The notes below the pieces were generated by a model. That model was given only the letters and a program-made list of their open reading frames with translations, had not been told where the DNA came from and did no database searches. Position numbers and translations under genes: made by a program. DNA of 64,000 nt from Microbacterium sp. UFMG61 (GTDB lineage: Bacteria > Actinomycetota > Actinomycetes > Actinomycetales > Microbacteriaceae), in assembly GCF_015354505.1 (NCBI RefSeq), contig NZ_JACAFP010000002.1, positions 62,001 to 126,000 on the forward strand, read 5' to 3'. Positions 27,243 to 35,223 of the stretch are shown here, one piece after another (within the stretch, counting starts at the first letter, position 1; every line of letters begins with the position of its first letter).

Positions 27243-28172
27243 ATGCACAAGACGCTCAATGGCGCGTTGATCGGTGTCCTCGCGATCGTCAGCATCGCCC
27301 TCTCGGGGTGCACGAGCGGCTCGGACGGGGGTGACGTGGGCGAACCGAATCTCCCGCAGGGTGAGGAGATCGAGACAACGCCCGATCCATCGCTCACGAA
27401 GCTGCTGCCGGAAGACATCCGGGAGAAGGGCTTCATCGGGATCGCCGTCGACATCCCCTATCCGCCGTTCGCCTCCTACGACGACAACGGCCGGGAGGTC
27501 GGGTTCGACCCGGAACTCGGCCGGCTCCTCGCGCAGAAGCTCGGCATCGACGTCGTGATCTCGAAGCAGCCGTTCGACTCCGTGATCCCCTCGCTCCAAG
27601 CCAACAAACACGACATCATCATGAGCGGCATGAACGATACGCCGGAGAGAGAGAAGACGATCACCTTCGTCGACTACTCCCTGGGCGGATTCGCGATTCT
27701 CGTCCGATCCGGCAATCCGACGAACATCGAGACCCTCACCGATCTGTGTGGCAAGACAGTGTCCGTGCAGAAGTCCACCGTCCAAGGAGAGCTGCTGCGA
27801 GCGACTGAATGCCCCGGTGATCCGATCGATGTGATGGAGCTGCCTACCGACCCCGACGCCCTGACGGCGCTGAGGGCAGGGAAGAGCGATGCCTACTCAT
27901 CCGATGCCCTCGTGGCCGAGTACGTCGCTGCGACGACGGACGACGGCAACACGTACGAGATCGTGCGTGACCCGAAGAACCCTGCCGGCTTCAACCCCGT
28001 CTACAGCGGGATAGGAGTTCTGAAAGAGGACACGCAACTGATCGACGCGGTGCAGAAGGCGTTGCAGGCGCTCATGGACGAGGGAACGTATCAGCAGGTC
28101 CTCGATCGCAACCGTATGAGCGCATACGCGGTCGATTCGGCCGAGACGAATCTGGGTGGGAAGAGCCAATGA
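27243..28172 (+). CDS. Amino-acid ABC transporter substrate-binding lipoprotein (SBP_bac_3)
   Basis: A 309-residue family 3 binding protein with a signal peptide and lipobox ALSGC near residue 22. GIAVDIPYPPFASYDDNGREVGFDPELGRLLAQKLG and QKSTVQGELL are split family motifs, and the ligand-binding Arg/Asp positions lie in the usual places (SGMNDTPEREKTITFVDY). These proteins bind polar amino acids. GAAGGAAG lies upstream of the ATG. It overlaps the permease gene by ATGA and is divergent from the racemase operon, so D- or mixed amino acids are the likely cargo. Confidence 0.94.
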   Translation: MHKTLNGALIGVLAIVSIALSGCTSGSDGGDVGEPNLPQGEEIETTPDPSLTKLLPEDIREKGFIGIAVDIPYPPFASYDDNGREVGFDPELGRLLAQKLGIDVVISKQPFDSVIPSLQANKHDIIMSGMNDTPEREKTITFVDYSLGGFAILVRSGNPTNIETLTDLCGKTVSVQKSTVQGELLRATECPGDPIDVMELPTDPDALTALRAGKSDAYSSDALVAEYVAATTDDGNTYEIVRDPKNPAGFNPVYSGIGVLKEDTQLIDAVQKALQALMDEGTYQQVLDRNRMSAYAVDSAETNLGGKSQ

Positions 28173-29146
28173 CCGTCATCGTGTCGGCTGAGGACTCGCT
28201 GCGCACCGACACCGGCGACGTCGACGCCGTCCCGCTCCGGCATCCTCTTCGCTGGATCGGCGCTCTGGTGGTGGCGCTGACTCTGCTGGGCCTCCTGTGG
28301 TCCGTCGTCACCAACCCGAACCTCGACCTCGTCACAGTAGGCAGGTTCGTCGGTGATCCGCGGATTCTGGTGGGCGTCGGCCTGACAGTGCTCATCACGA
28401 TCATCTCGATGGTCGTGTCGACCGTCCTCGCGGTGCTCGTGGCGGCGATGCGACTGTCGAGGAACCCGGTTCTCTCGAGCGTGGCGTGGTTCTACGTGTG
28501 GATTTTCCGCGGCACACCGCAGATCGTGCAGATCGTGCTCTGGGGCTACCTCGGCTTGCTCTATGAGAAGCTCACGCTCGGAGTCCCCTTGACGGACATC
28601 GTCATCTGGCAGGTGGACACGAACGACCTGATCAACGCGTTCGTGGCGGGCACTCTCGCACTCACGCTGAACCAGGCGGCCTACTCCTCGGAGATCGTGC
28701 GCGCGGGGATGATCTCCGTCAGCGGGGGTCAGCGAGAAGCGGCCTATTCTCTCGGGATGTCGCCCGTATACACATTCAGACGTGTGTTGTTGCCCCAGGC
28801 CATGCGCGTGATCATCCCGCCCATGGGTAACGAGACCATCTCCATGTTGAAGAACACTTCACTGCTGATGGTGATCGCGGTGCCCGAGGTCTATACGGCC
28901 GCGACCATGATCTCGGCGCAGAACCTCAAGCAGGTGGAGATGCTCATCGTCGCGAGCATCTGGTACCTCTTCCTCACGACTGTGCTGTCGATTCCGCAGT
29001 ACTACCTCGAGCGACGATACGGCCGAGGATCGAGCCACGTGCTACCTCCTACGCCTCTCCAGTGGCTTCAGTCGAGGCTGGACCGTCGCAGTCACATCGC
29101 CGAGCCGGCCCCGGCGACGCAGGCCACAAGGGTGGTCGCCGAATGA
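28169..29146 (+). CDS. Amino-acid ABC transporter permease (HisM/GlnP type)
   Basis: A 325-residue permease. It has an extra N-terminal helix near residues 30-50 ([16 protein letters not shown]), then the family start [18 protein letters not shown] and [16 protein letters not shown]. The EAA-loop region [20 protein letters not shown] precedes [24 protein letters not shown], the permease signature. A single permease gene implies a homodimeric channel. It overlaps both neighbours by ATGA. Confidence 0.94.
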   Translation: MTVIVSAEDSLRTDTGDVDAVPLRHPLRWIGALVVALTLLGLLWSVVTNPNLDLVTVGRFVGDPRILVGVGLTVLITIISMVVSTVLAVLVAAMRLSRNPVLSSVAWFYVWIFRGTPQIVQIVLWGYLGLLYEKLTLGVPLTDIVIWQVDTNDLINAFVAGTLALTLNQAAYSSEIVRAGMISVSGGQREAAYSLGMSPVYTFRRVLLPQAMRVIIPPMGNETISMLKNTSLLMVIAVPEVYTAATMISAQNLKQVEMLIVASIWYLFLTTVLSIPQYYLERRYGRGSSHVLPPTPLQWLQSRLDRRSHIAEPAPATQATRVVAE

Positions 29147-29934
29147 GCGCCGTTGAGAACCCGACTGTCCCGGCCGATGCGCTGGTACAGGTTCGTCGGG
29201 TACGCAAGAGCTTCGGCGTGCACCAGGTGCTCCGCGATGTGTCGCTCGAAGTGCAAGCGGGAACCGTCACGGTTCTCCTGGGGCCATCGGGGTCGGGCAA
29301 GTCGACTCTGCTGCGCTGCGTGAATCATCTCGAGACCATCGACGGGGGTCGGATCGTCGTCGACGGCGATCTGATCGGCTATCGACAGGCGGGTGACAAG
29401 ATCCACGAGATGACTGCGCGCCAGATCGCAAGGCAGAGGCGCGGGATCGGCATGGTCTTCCAGCAGTTCAATCTGTTTCCGCACATGACCGCGCTCGAGA
29501 ACATCGTCGAGGCACCGGTCGGGGTGGTCGGACGCTCGCGGGCAGCGGCCCGAGATCGCGCCAGGGGCCTGCTCGATCGAGTGGGTCTCGTCGATTTCGC
29601 CGATCACTACCCCGCCCAGCTCTCGGGTGGGCAGCAACAACGCATCGCAATCGCTCGAGCTCTCGCCATGGAGCCGCGAGTGATGCTGTTCGATGAGCCG
29701 ACCTCCGCGTTGGACCCCGAACTGGTCGGAGACGTGCTCGACGTGATGAAGGAACTCGCCCGCGACGGCATGACGATGATCGTCGTCACGCATGAGATCG
29801 GATTCGCGCGGAGCGTCGCCGATCAGGTCGTCTTCATGGACGGCGGAGTCGTCGTCGAGGCCGGTCCGCCGTCAGACGTGATCGACAACCCTCAACGCCA
29901 ACGCACGCGCAGCTTCCTGCAGAGCGTGATGTGA
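29143..29934 (+). CDS. Amino-acid ABC transporter ATP-binding protein (GlnQ/HisP type)
   Basis: A 263-residue ATPase with Walker [10 protein letters not shown], the polar-amino-acid family segment [20 protein letters not shown], signature LSGGQQQR, Walker [13 protein letters not shown] and [14 protein letters not shown]. It completes the three-gene importer. The ATG overlaps the permease stop. The 165 bp after it hold no gene I can support. Confidence 0.95.
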   Translation: MSAVENPTVPADALVQVRRVRKSFGVHQVLRDVSLEVQAGTVTVLLGPSGSGKSTLLRCVNHLETIDGGRIVVDGDLIGYRQAGDKIHEMTARQIARQRRGIGMVFQQFNLFPHMTALENIVEAPVGVVGRSRAAARDRARGLLDRVGLVDFADHYPAQLSGGQQQRIAIARALAMEPRVMLFDEPTSALDPELVGDVLDVMKELARDGMTMIVVTHEIGFARSVADQVVFMDGGVVVEAGPPSDVIDNPQRQRTRSFLQSVM

Positions 29935-30099
29935 CGTCTGTCCTCGGGCTTGCCAAGATCGACAGATCGCTCGCCAACAACGGCGCCGGTCGAGAGCAGG
30001 TCGCATCGCTCGACCACTTTCGAACTTCTCATAGCGAAGGAGCCTGCGGAGTCGGAGATGCTCGGCTTCTGAGACAAGTGTGACGGTCAGCGAGGTGAC

Positions 30100-30990
30100 C
30101 TAGACGGCGCCGGTGACGCTCTCGATGCACCCCTGGAGGAGTCGCTCATAGTGATTCGCGTCCTCACGCGTCGAGACGGCGAGAGTCACTGTCTGGGTCG
30201 CGCTCGTCGTTGCACGTGTGGACACGCTCGTCGGGAGCTCTCGCGAAGCGCTGCGAGGAACGATGGAGATGCCGGCGCCGGCGGCGACCATCGCGACTTG
30301 CGAAGCGATCGATCTCGCGATGTGGTGCATTCGAGGGCTGAATCCCGCGGCGCGAAAAGCCGCAGCCATCTCATCGTGATAGTCGGGGGAGACATCTCGA
30401 GAGATGCCTACCCACTGCTCGTCGGAGAGTGAGGCGAGGTCGATGGGCGAGCTCTCGCCGACCGAGGGGTGCGTGGACGGTGTGATGAGTACGAACTCCT
30501 CGCGGAGTATGACACGGGTGCGGATGCCTGCACGGGAGGCAGCGAGGCGGGCGACGGCGACATCGAGCTTGCCGTCGTTGAGTGCGCGGATCACCTCGTC
30601 GGTGTCGATCTCGTGAATCCTGATCGTCAGGCCCGGAGCACTCTGTCGGAGCAAGGCGATCGCCTGCGGCAGAGGCCACCGCAGAGCGGAGGCCACCGCC
30701 CCGATGCTGAGCTGCGAGGAGAAGCCCTGTGCGACCACACGCGGGATGTCCGCCACTTCTTGGGCGTGCTCCACAAGCCGACGGCAGGCAGTCAGGAACG
30801 CCTCACCGGCGGGCGTGAGGGAGACTCTTCGGTTACTGCGCTCGAGCAGCGTCGTTCCCACGTCACGCTCCAACTGCTTGATCGCTTGAGACAGCGGAGG
30901 CTGCGACATGTGAAGCCGTTCGGCAGCGTGTCCGAAGTGGAGCTCTTCGGCCACGGCGATGAAGTAGCGGGCGGATCGAAGGTCGAAGAT
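30100..30990 (-). CDS. LysR-family regulator with no standard start codon
   Basis: The frame encodes a full LysR protein of about 296 residues: HTH SARYFIAVAEELHFGHAAER then LHMSQPPLSQAIKQLERDVG, followed by a substrate-binding domain ending ESVTGAV. The first standard start in frame (GTG at 30954) would delete the first HTH helix. Upstream there is no ATG, GTG or TTG before an in-frame stop. The position where relatives begin MFDLRSARYF reads ATC-TTC-GAC, with GGGAGGG 10 bp before it. So either ATC is used as a start or a G-to-C change destroyed it. The coordinates given start at that ATC. Confidence 0.7.
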   Translation of the reverse strand: MFDLRSARYFIAVAEELHFGHAAERLHMSQPPLSQAIKQLERDVGTTLLERSNRRVSLTPAGEAFLTACRRLVEHAQEVADIPRVVAQGFSSQLSIGAVASALRWPLPQAIALLRQSAPGLTIRIHEIDTDEVIRALNDGKLDVAVARLAASRAGIRTRVILREEFVLITPSTHPSVGESSPIDLASLSDEQWVGISRDVSPDYHDEMAAAFRAAGFSPRMHHIARSIASQVAMVAAGAGISIVPRSASRELPTSVSTRATTSATQTVTLAVSTREDANHYERLLQGCIESVTGAV

Positions 30991-31029
30991 GAGACGAAAA
31001 CCCTCCCGTTGGTGGCCGTTCCGATACGT

Positions 31030-31391
31030 TCAGGGTATCCGGCGGTCGACACGACGCACAAAGTCACTGATGAATTCCCACATCGCCGGCGGGTTGGAGT
31101 ACATCGGAAAGTGTCCGCTGTGCGGGACCTCCGCCAGTTCGACGCCGCCTTCTGCGAGCCGGTCCAGGTAGCTGAGTCCGGCATTCTGGTGGCCGAACAT
31201 CAGCATCCTCGGGAAAGGCAGAGCGAGAAACTGGTCGAGCAGCGGCGCGTTGTCGGAGAGGTCGACCATCGACTGGAAGATGGGGCGCACCACCTCCGGC
31301 TGCACCTTTGCGGGCAAGCCGGCGGCGTACAGCGCGCTGCCGGTGAAGCGTGATGCAGCGACCCTGGCGCGGAAATCATCGATGTGATGTC
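31030..31391 (-). pseudogene. Alpha/beta hydrolase C-terminal fragment, cut by IS element
   Basis: About 120 C-terminal residues remain, running from IDDFRARVAASRFTG through MLMFGHQNAGLSYLDRL to the catalytic-His segment VPHSGHFPMYSNPPAMW and a proper stop. The oxyanion hole and GxSxG nucleophile parts are missing. The frame meets the left end of the IS481 element at 31391. The missing half is not found beyond the other IS end, so more was lost than a simple insertion would remove. It lay just upstream of the LysR gene on the same strand. Confidence 0.75.
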
Positions 31392-31406
31392 TCAGGACAT
31401 CACGAA

Positions 31407-31444
31407 CGGCTGAACCCCCGGTATCCGGGGGTTCAGCCGTTTTT
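31407..31444 (+). terminator. Rho-independent terminator inside the IS left end
   Basis: CGGCTGAACCCCCGG, loop TAT, CCGGGGGTTCAGCCG, followed by TTTTT on the plus strand. The 15-bp stem is perfect. The transposase stop codon lies within it. The orientation of the T-run would stop transcription entering the element from the left. Confidence 0.8.
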
Positions 31445-32599
31445 GCGTTGGTAGTTCTTGGTGGGGTTGAGGGTGTATTCGGCGAGGAGTTCGCCGGTGT
31501 CGAGGGTGATGATGGTGGCGTCGTCGTTGTGGACGAGGCAGATGATCTCGGTGCGGGTGTGGGCGCGTCCGATGCCGAGGTGGAGGAGTCTGCCGTGGTG
31601 GCGGAGGGTGATCTTGCCGTCGTTGTCGATGGTGTCGTAGCGGACGCGCCAGATGTTCGGGTCCTCGGGTTGTGTGGGTGTGGCTTTCGGGATGAGCGTG
31701 TAGGCGAATGCGGGGGTTTTCCGCCCGAGAGCGCGGTGAGGGCGGATGGTGTTGTAGTAGTCGCGGAACGTGTCGAGGGTGTGTTGCAGTTCCGGGAGGG
31801 TGCCGGCGGGGTGTGCGGCGAGGTGGGTCTTCAGCGTCTGCCAGAATCGTTCGATCTTGCCTTGGGTGGTGGGTTTGAAGGGTTTGCCGTTCTTCTGGGT
31901 GATGCCCCGGGTGGCGAGGAGGGTCTCGAATGCGTTCCCGGCTCCGTCGCCTCGCCCGCGCCCGCCGCGGGCGAGGCGGGTGGTGTAGACCATGCCGTTG
32001 TCGGTGAGTGTGGCGGCGGGGTAGCCGTGCTGGCGGGCGGTGGTGGTGAAGGTGTCGGTCACGACTCGTCCGGTGACGCGGGGGTGGGCGGTGAGGTGGA
32101 GCAGGTAGCGGGAGTGGTCATCGATCCAGCCGATCACTTCGATGTCCGTGCCGGTGGTGAGGGTGACGTGGGTGAAGTCGGATTGCCAGAGCTCGTTGGG
32201 GCGGTCGGCGGTGAAGCGGTGCCAGGACGAGCGAGGACGCTTTTGTGGTTGACGGGTGACTTTCCCGGCGGCGGTGAGGATTCGCCATATCGTCGCCCGG
32301 GACAGGGTGAGGTGTTCTCGGTGGAGGTGCTCGCTGATCGTGTCTGCGCCGGCGTCGAGACCCTGGGCGGTGAGCTCGTCCCGCAACGCGAGGACGCGTT
32401 CACGAACCGGGGTAGGTGTTCGTGTCGGTGAGGAGTGGGGGCATCGCGATCGGGGCTCGAACGCGGCATCGCCCTCGAGGAGCCATCGGTGATGGAGTTT
32501 GTGGACCAGCGTCTTCGAGACGCCGAAACGGGCCGCGACCTCACCGTAGGAGAGGTGTTGCACCGTCACGGCTTTGATCAGGATCTCGTACTTGGCCAC
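31433..32599 (-). CDS. IS481-family DDE transposase
   Basis: A 388-residue transposase with N-terminal HTH (LSYGEVAARFGVSKTLVHKL, near residues 16-35), a second HTH (SRATIWRILTAAGK), and an rve integrase core. The DDE triad is Asp in WQSDFTHV, Asp in TLTDNGMV and Glu in GKIERFWQTLK. The IS481-type C-terminal tail (PHRALGRKTPAFAY, then a beta-rich segment) is complete. GTG start. No frameshift is seen, so the element may be active. Confidence 0.95.
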   Translation of the reverse strand: MAKYEILIKAVTVQHLSYGEVAARFGVSKTLVHKLHHRWLLEGDAAFEPRSRCPHSSPTRTPTPVRERVLALRDELTAQGLDAGADTISEHLHREHLTLSRATIWRILTAAGKVTRQPQKRPRSSWHRFTADRPNELWQSDFTHVTLTTGTDIEVIGWIDDHSRYLLHLTAHPRVTGRVVTDTFTTTARQHGYPAATLTDNGMVYTTRLARGGRGRGDGAGNAFETLLATRGITQKNGKPFKPTTQGKIERFWQTLKTHLAAHPAGTLPELQHTLDTFRDYYNTIRPHRALGRKTPAFAYTLIPKATPTQPEDPNIWRVRYDTIDNDGKITLRHHGRLLHLGIGRAHTRTEIICLVHNDDATIITLDTGELLAEYTLNPTKNYQRKNG

Positions 32600-32600
32600 C

Positions 32601-32682
32601 GTTCACAATGTCCCGAGACATCCCCGCGCCACCAGATGCGGCGTTCACGATGTCCCGAGACGGCCGTTCACGATGTCCTGAA
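32601..32682. repeat. Three direct copies of the IS terminal motif at the right end
   Basis: GTTCACAATGTCCCGAGACA (32601-32620), GTTCACGATGTCCCGAGA (32643-32660) and GTTCACGATGTCCTGAA (32666-32682) are near-identical. The outermost is the terminal repeat; the two internal copies probably are extra transposase-binding sites. The left end has only one copy. Confidence 0.75.
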
Positions 32683-32709
32683 ACCAGACACCACCGTCAC
32701 CGCCACCAT

Positions 32710-32752
32710 GAAGGCCCCGATTCCCGCGGAAACGCAGGGATGCGGGGCCTTC
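32710..32752. terminator. Long hairpin beyond the IS right end
   Basis: GAAGGCCCCG and CGGGGCCTTC pair perfectly, with further pairing inside (ATTCCC with GGGAT). It is likely a factor-independent terminator left from the gene that once bordered the IS. The rest of 32682-32877 holds no gene I can support. Confidence 0.6.
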
Positions 32753-32877
32753 GTCATGTATGAGGCGATGCCAGCGGTAACGCACCGGTAACGAGTTCTA
32801 CGCCTACTAGGGGTCAGCTCAGTAGCGGACTTGCGTAAGCGAAGCGCCTGCGTCGTGTGGAACGGTGACCGCCATCC

Positions 32878-33351
32878 TCAGCCAACTCGGTAGGCGCGAT
32901 AGCGCACCGAATCCGCCTGCCGCTGGGCGGCTGAGACGAAGAGAGCGCGCTGCAGGTGCGCGAGCACCGGCGCCGCTGTCTCGATCTGAACGGTGGTGCG
33001 GAAGTAGTACGAGCTGGGGTCGACGTCGTTACCGCGGCCTAGTTGCTCGAGCACGTCAGGAGTGCCAGTGCGGAGCCCCCTCGCGTGCAGCAGCAGTAGG
33101 TCCCCGTCACTTGTTCGTACCGAGTAGCGTCCGTCGATCTCGATCGTGCCGTCTGGACGCACGATCTGCCAGTCGGCGCCGCCGGCAAGGACCTCGGCGT
33201 CGACGGCGCCGGTGACGCGTCCGCCGAGGATGGGGACGACGCGACGGTGGCCGACGCTCGTGCCGCCGTGGTCCTCGAGTGGCGCGAGATCGACGGTGAC
33301 GTCGAAGGCGAACTCGAGGGTGGGCAGGGGCAGGGCATCGTGCGAGGTCAT
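32878..33351 (-). CDS. DUF3237 family protein
   Basis: A 157-residue protein with DUF3237 features: LEFAFDVTVDLAPLEDHGGTSVGHRRVVPILGGRVTG in the first third (written here as one segment of the domain), GADWQIVRPDGTIEIDGRYSV, and SYYFRTTVQIETAAPVL. The family is a small beta barrel of unknown reaction, often next to aromatic-compound genes. The start ATG overlaps the MarR stop, so it is the last gene of the monooxygenase-MarR operon. Confidence 0.85.
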   Translation of the reverse strand: MTSHDALPLPTLEFAFDVTVDLAPLEDHGGTSVGHRRVVPILGGRVTGAVDAEVLAGGADWQIVRPDGTIEIDGRYSVRTSDGDLLLLHARGLRTGTPDVLEQLGRGNDVDPSSYYFRTTVQIETAAPVLAHLQRALFVSAAQRQADSVRYRAYRVG

Positions 33352-33845
33352 CGGGTCTCCTCGGGGTCGTCGGTCGGTGTGGCCAGGGCATAGAGCGACT
33401 CGGCGGTGCCGCCGCCGAGCACGTCGCTGAGACGTTCCAGTACAGGAATGGCCGCAGTGAGTACTGCCCGTTCGTCATCGTCGAGCTGCGCCGACGCCTT
33501 AGCGACGCGAGCGGAGTTCGCGGAGTCGAACCGGTCGAACAGGTCGAGTGCCGTCGCCGACGCCCTCACCACGACCCGGCGCCCATCGGAGGGGGCGGGG
33601 GAGCGTTCGACAAGCCCGTCGCCCTCCATCGCGCCCAGCAGGTTACTCACGGTCGATCGGCTCAGCCGCAGTCGGGCGGCGATCTCGGCCGGACCCCGCG
33701 AGGTGCCGCGCGGCAGCGCACGGATCACGTCGATCTGCGCATCCGACAGCTCGGGCAGCCGCGCTTGGGCACGCGTAGCTGCGAGCAGCGCGCGTCGCAG
33801 GGGCGAGATGACCGCGGCGAGCCTGGTGGCATCGAACTCGTTCAT
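33348..33845 (-). CDS. MarR-family transcriptional regulator
   Basis: A 165-residue winged-HTH protein. The recognition region is PAEIAARLRLSRSTVSNLLGAMEGDGLVERSPAPSDGRRV, with the DGR wing tip typical of MarR. The helices at both ends would form the dimer interface. It overlaps the monooxygenase gene upstream and the DUF3237 gene downstream by four bases each. A TTTG-N3-CAAA site upstream of the operon is a candidate target. Its ligand is probably an aromatic acid, by context. Confidence 0.92.
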   Translation of the reverse strand: MNEFDATRLAAVISPLRRALLAATRAQARLPELSDAQIDVIRALPRGTSRGPAEIAARLRLSRSTVSNLLGAMEGDGLVERSPAPSDGRRVVVRASATALDLFDRFDSANSARVAKASAQLDDDERAVLTAAIPVLERLSDVLGGGTAESLYALATPTDDPEETR

Positions 33846-35099
33846 CGGGCGACCGCCGACGGGGGCGTGAGCGAGGCGCGCTCGTTGAGGATCTCCGGGA
33901 GGAAGCCTGCCGCGGTCTTGTAGTCAGCGGCGATCCGCTGGCGCTCCGCGTGGGGGATCACGTCGTCGATGTCGGCGAAGCCCTGGGGCGCGCGCTCCCG
34001 AGCCAGCTGCATCACGCGCTCGGGACCCGTGGCCCGCGTGCCCGCGAGCAGCGCGGTCATCGCCGGGCGGCGGGCCCGCTCATAGGCGGCGAGCGCCTCA
34101 TCGATGCTCTCGGAGGTCGCGAGGTGGAAGGCGAGGGTGCGGGCGTCGAGGATCGCCTGGGATCCGCCGTTCGATCCGTTCGGGTACATCGCGTGCGCGG
34201 CGTCGCCGAGCAGTGTCGTGCGCCCGAACGTCCACTGCGGCAGGGCGTCGCGGTCGACCATGGGGTATTCGAGGATCTCGTCGGCCGTGGCGATCGCCGT
34301 CGGCACGTCGAGCCAGTCGAAGCTCCACTCGCGGAACAGCTCGGCGATCGGGGCGGGATCGATCGCCCGGTTCCAGTCGGCGTCGCCTGTGACCTCCACG
34401 CGGCGTTCGGCGATGAAGTTGACCACCATCCGCTCGTCGGCGTCGACCGGTGCGAGGGGGTAGGCGACGAACTTCTGGTCGGCGTCACCCGCCATGATCA
34501 TGGTGCGGCCGTCGAGGAACGCGGGGATGCGCGTCACTCCGCGCCACAGCGTGAGACCTCCCCATGGCGGTGCGCCCTCGGTCGGGTACCGCAACGCGCG
34601 CAGCGCGGAGTGGATGCCATCGGCGCCGATGATCACGTCGGTTGTCGCCTCGACCGTGCCGGCGGATGTCTCGAAGGTCGCCGTCTCGGTGCCGTCGTCG
34701 TGGGTGGTGACGCCGACCAGGCGGTGATCGAGGCGGATGGGCTCGGCGAGACGCGCCTCGGCGAGGTCGCGCAGAGCGAGCTGCAGACGACCGCGGTGCA
34801 CCGAGAGCTGCGGCCAGCGGTAGCCGGCATCGAGGCCGCGCGGCTCATGCCAGATCGGCTGCCCGAAGCGGTTGTAGTACGCCAGTGCGCGCGGTTCGAC
34901 ACCCAGCTCGGCGATGGTGTCGGCGATGCCGAGCTCGGTCAGCTCACGCAGTGCGTGCGGCAGCAGGTTGATGCCGCACGCCGAGCCCGCGGATCGCGGT
35001 GCTGCGCTCGTAGACGGTGATGTCGTGCAGTCCGGCCTCGTGCAGGCTGATCGCTGCGGCGAGTCCGCCGATGCCTGCGCCGACGATGATGATCTTCAT
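33842..35099 (-). pseudogene. FAD-dependent aromatic monooxygenase, frameshifted
   Basis: The start codes MKIIIVGAGIGGLAAAISLHEAGL, a perfect FAD-binding GxGxxG motif, and the later part includes GADGIHSALR and TTLLGDAAHAMYPNGSNGGSQAI, so the enzyme is a class A flavoprotein hydroxylase. Near 34979 the frame breaks: relatives read LGVGINLLPHAL, while here an extra G gives GLGVRHQP and then an early stop. Dropping one base restores INLLPHALRELTELGIADTI and the rest. It is either a true single-base inactivation or a sequencing error. The internal start at 34801 would lack the FAD site. It leads the MarR-DUF3237 operon. Confidence 0.85.
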
Positions 35100-35142
35100 T
35101 GATCGCTCCCTGTAGACGGCTCATCCCCGTCCCGCACATAGC

Positions 35143-35153
35143 TTTGCAACAAA
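35143..35153. promoter_or_regulatory. Candidate MarR operator TTTG-N3-CAAA
   Basis: TTTGCAACAAA lies 44 bp upstream of the monooxygenase start in an AT-rich patch (the surrounding bases include AAAATTACT). The symmetry fits a MarR-type site for the regulator encoded in the same operon. Confidence 0.35.
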
Positions 35154-35223
35154 ATTACTCAGAAGACAAGTCGATGTCGCCCACGCGCCGTGCTGTGCGC
35201 CGCCGCAGCAGCGAGGATGCTCA

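Larger units (their letters stand above)
31392..32681. mobile_element. IS481-family insertion sequence, about 1.29 kb
   Basis: Terminal inverted repeats are TCAGGACATCACGAAC at the left (31392-31407) and, read inward from the right, TCAGGACATCGTGAAC (complement of 32666-32681), 14 of 16 matching. One DDE transposase gene fills the interior. No convincing target duplication is seen: the left flank ends GATGTC and the right flank starts AACCAG. That agrees with a later deletion next to the element. Confidence 0.85.

Noticed and set aside
29935..30099. Short plus-strand fragment ending TFELLIAKEPAESEMLGF
   Set aside because: It looks slightly protein-like but is too short, has no start or ribosome site and no recognised family.
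30100..30954. GTG at 30954 as the LysR start
   Set aside because: It would remove the first helix of the DNA-binding domain although that helix is still encoded upstream in frame.
31448..32431. Plus-strand frame inside the IS element
   Set aside because: Gly/Val/Glu-rich shadow of the transposase gene without motifs.
32682..32877. Possible attachment site or gene start to the right of the IS
   Set aside because: Only the hairpin at 32710-32752 is convincing; no integrase, tRNA or repeated att-like core is seen.
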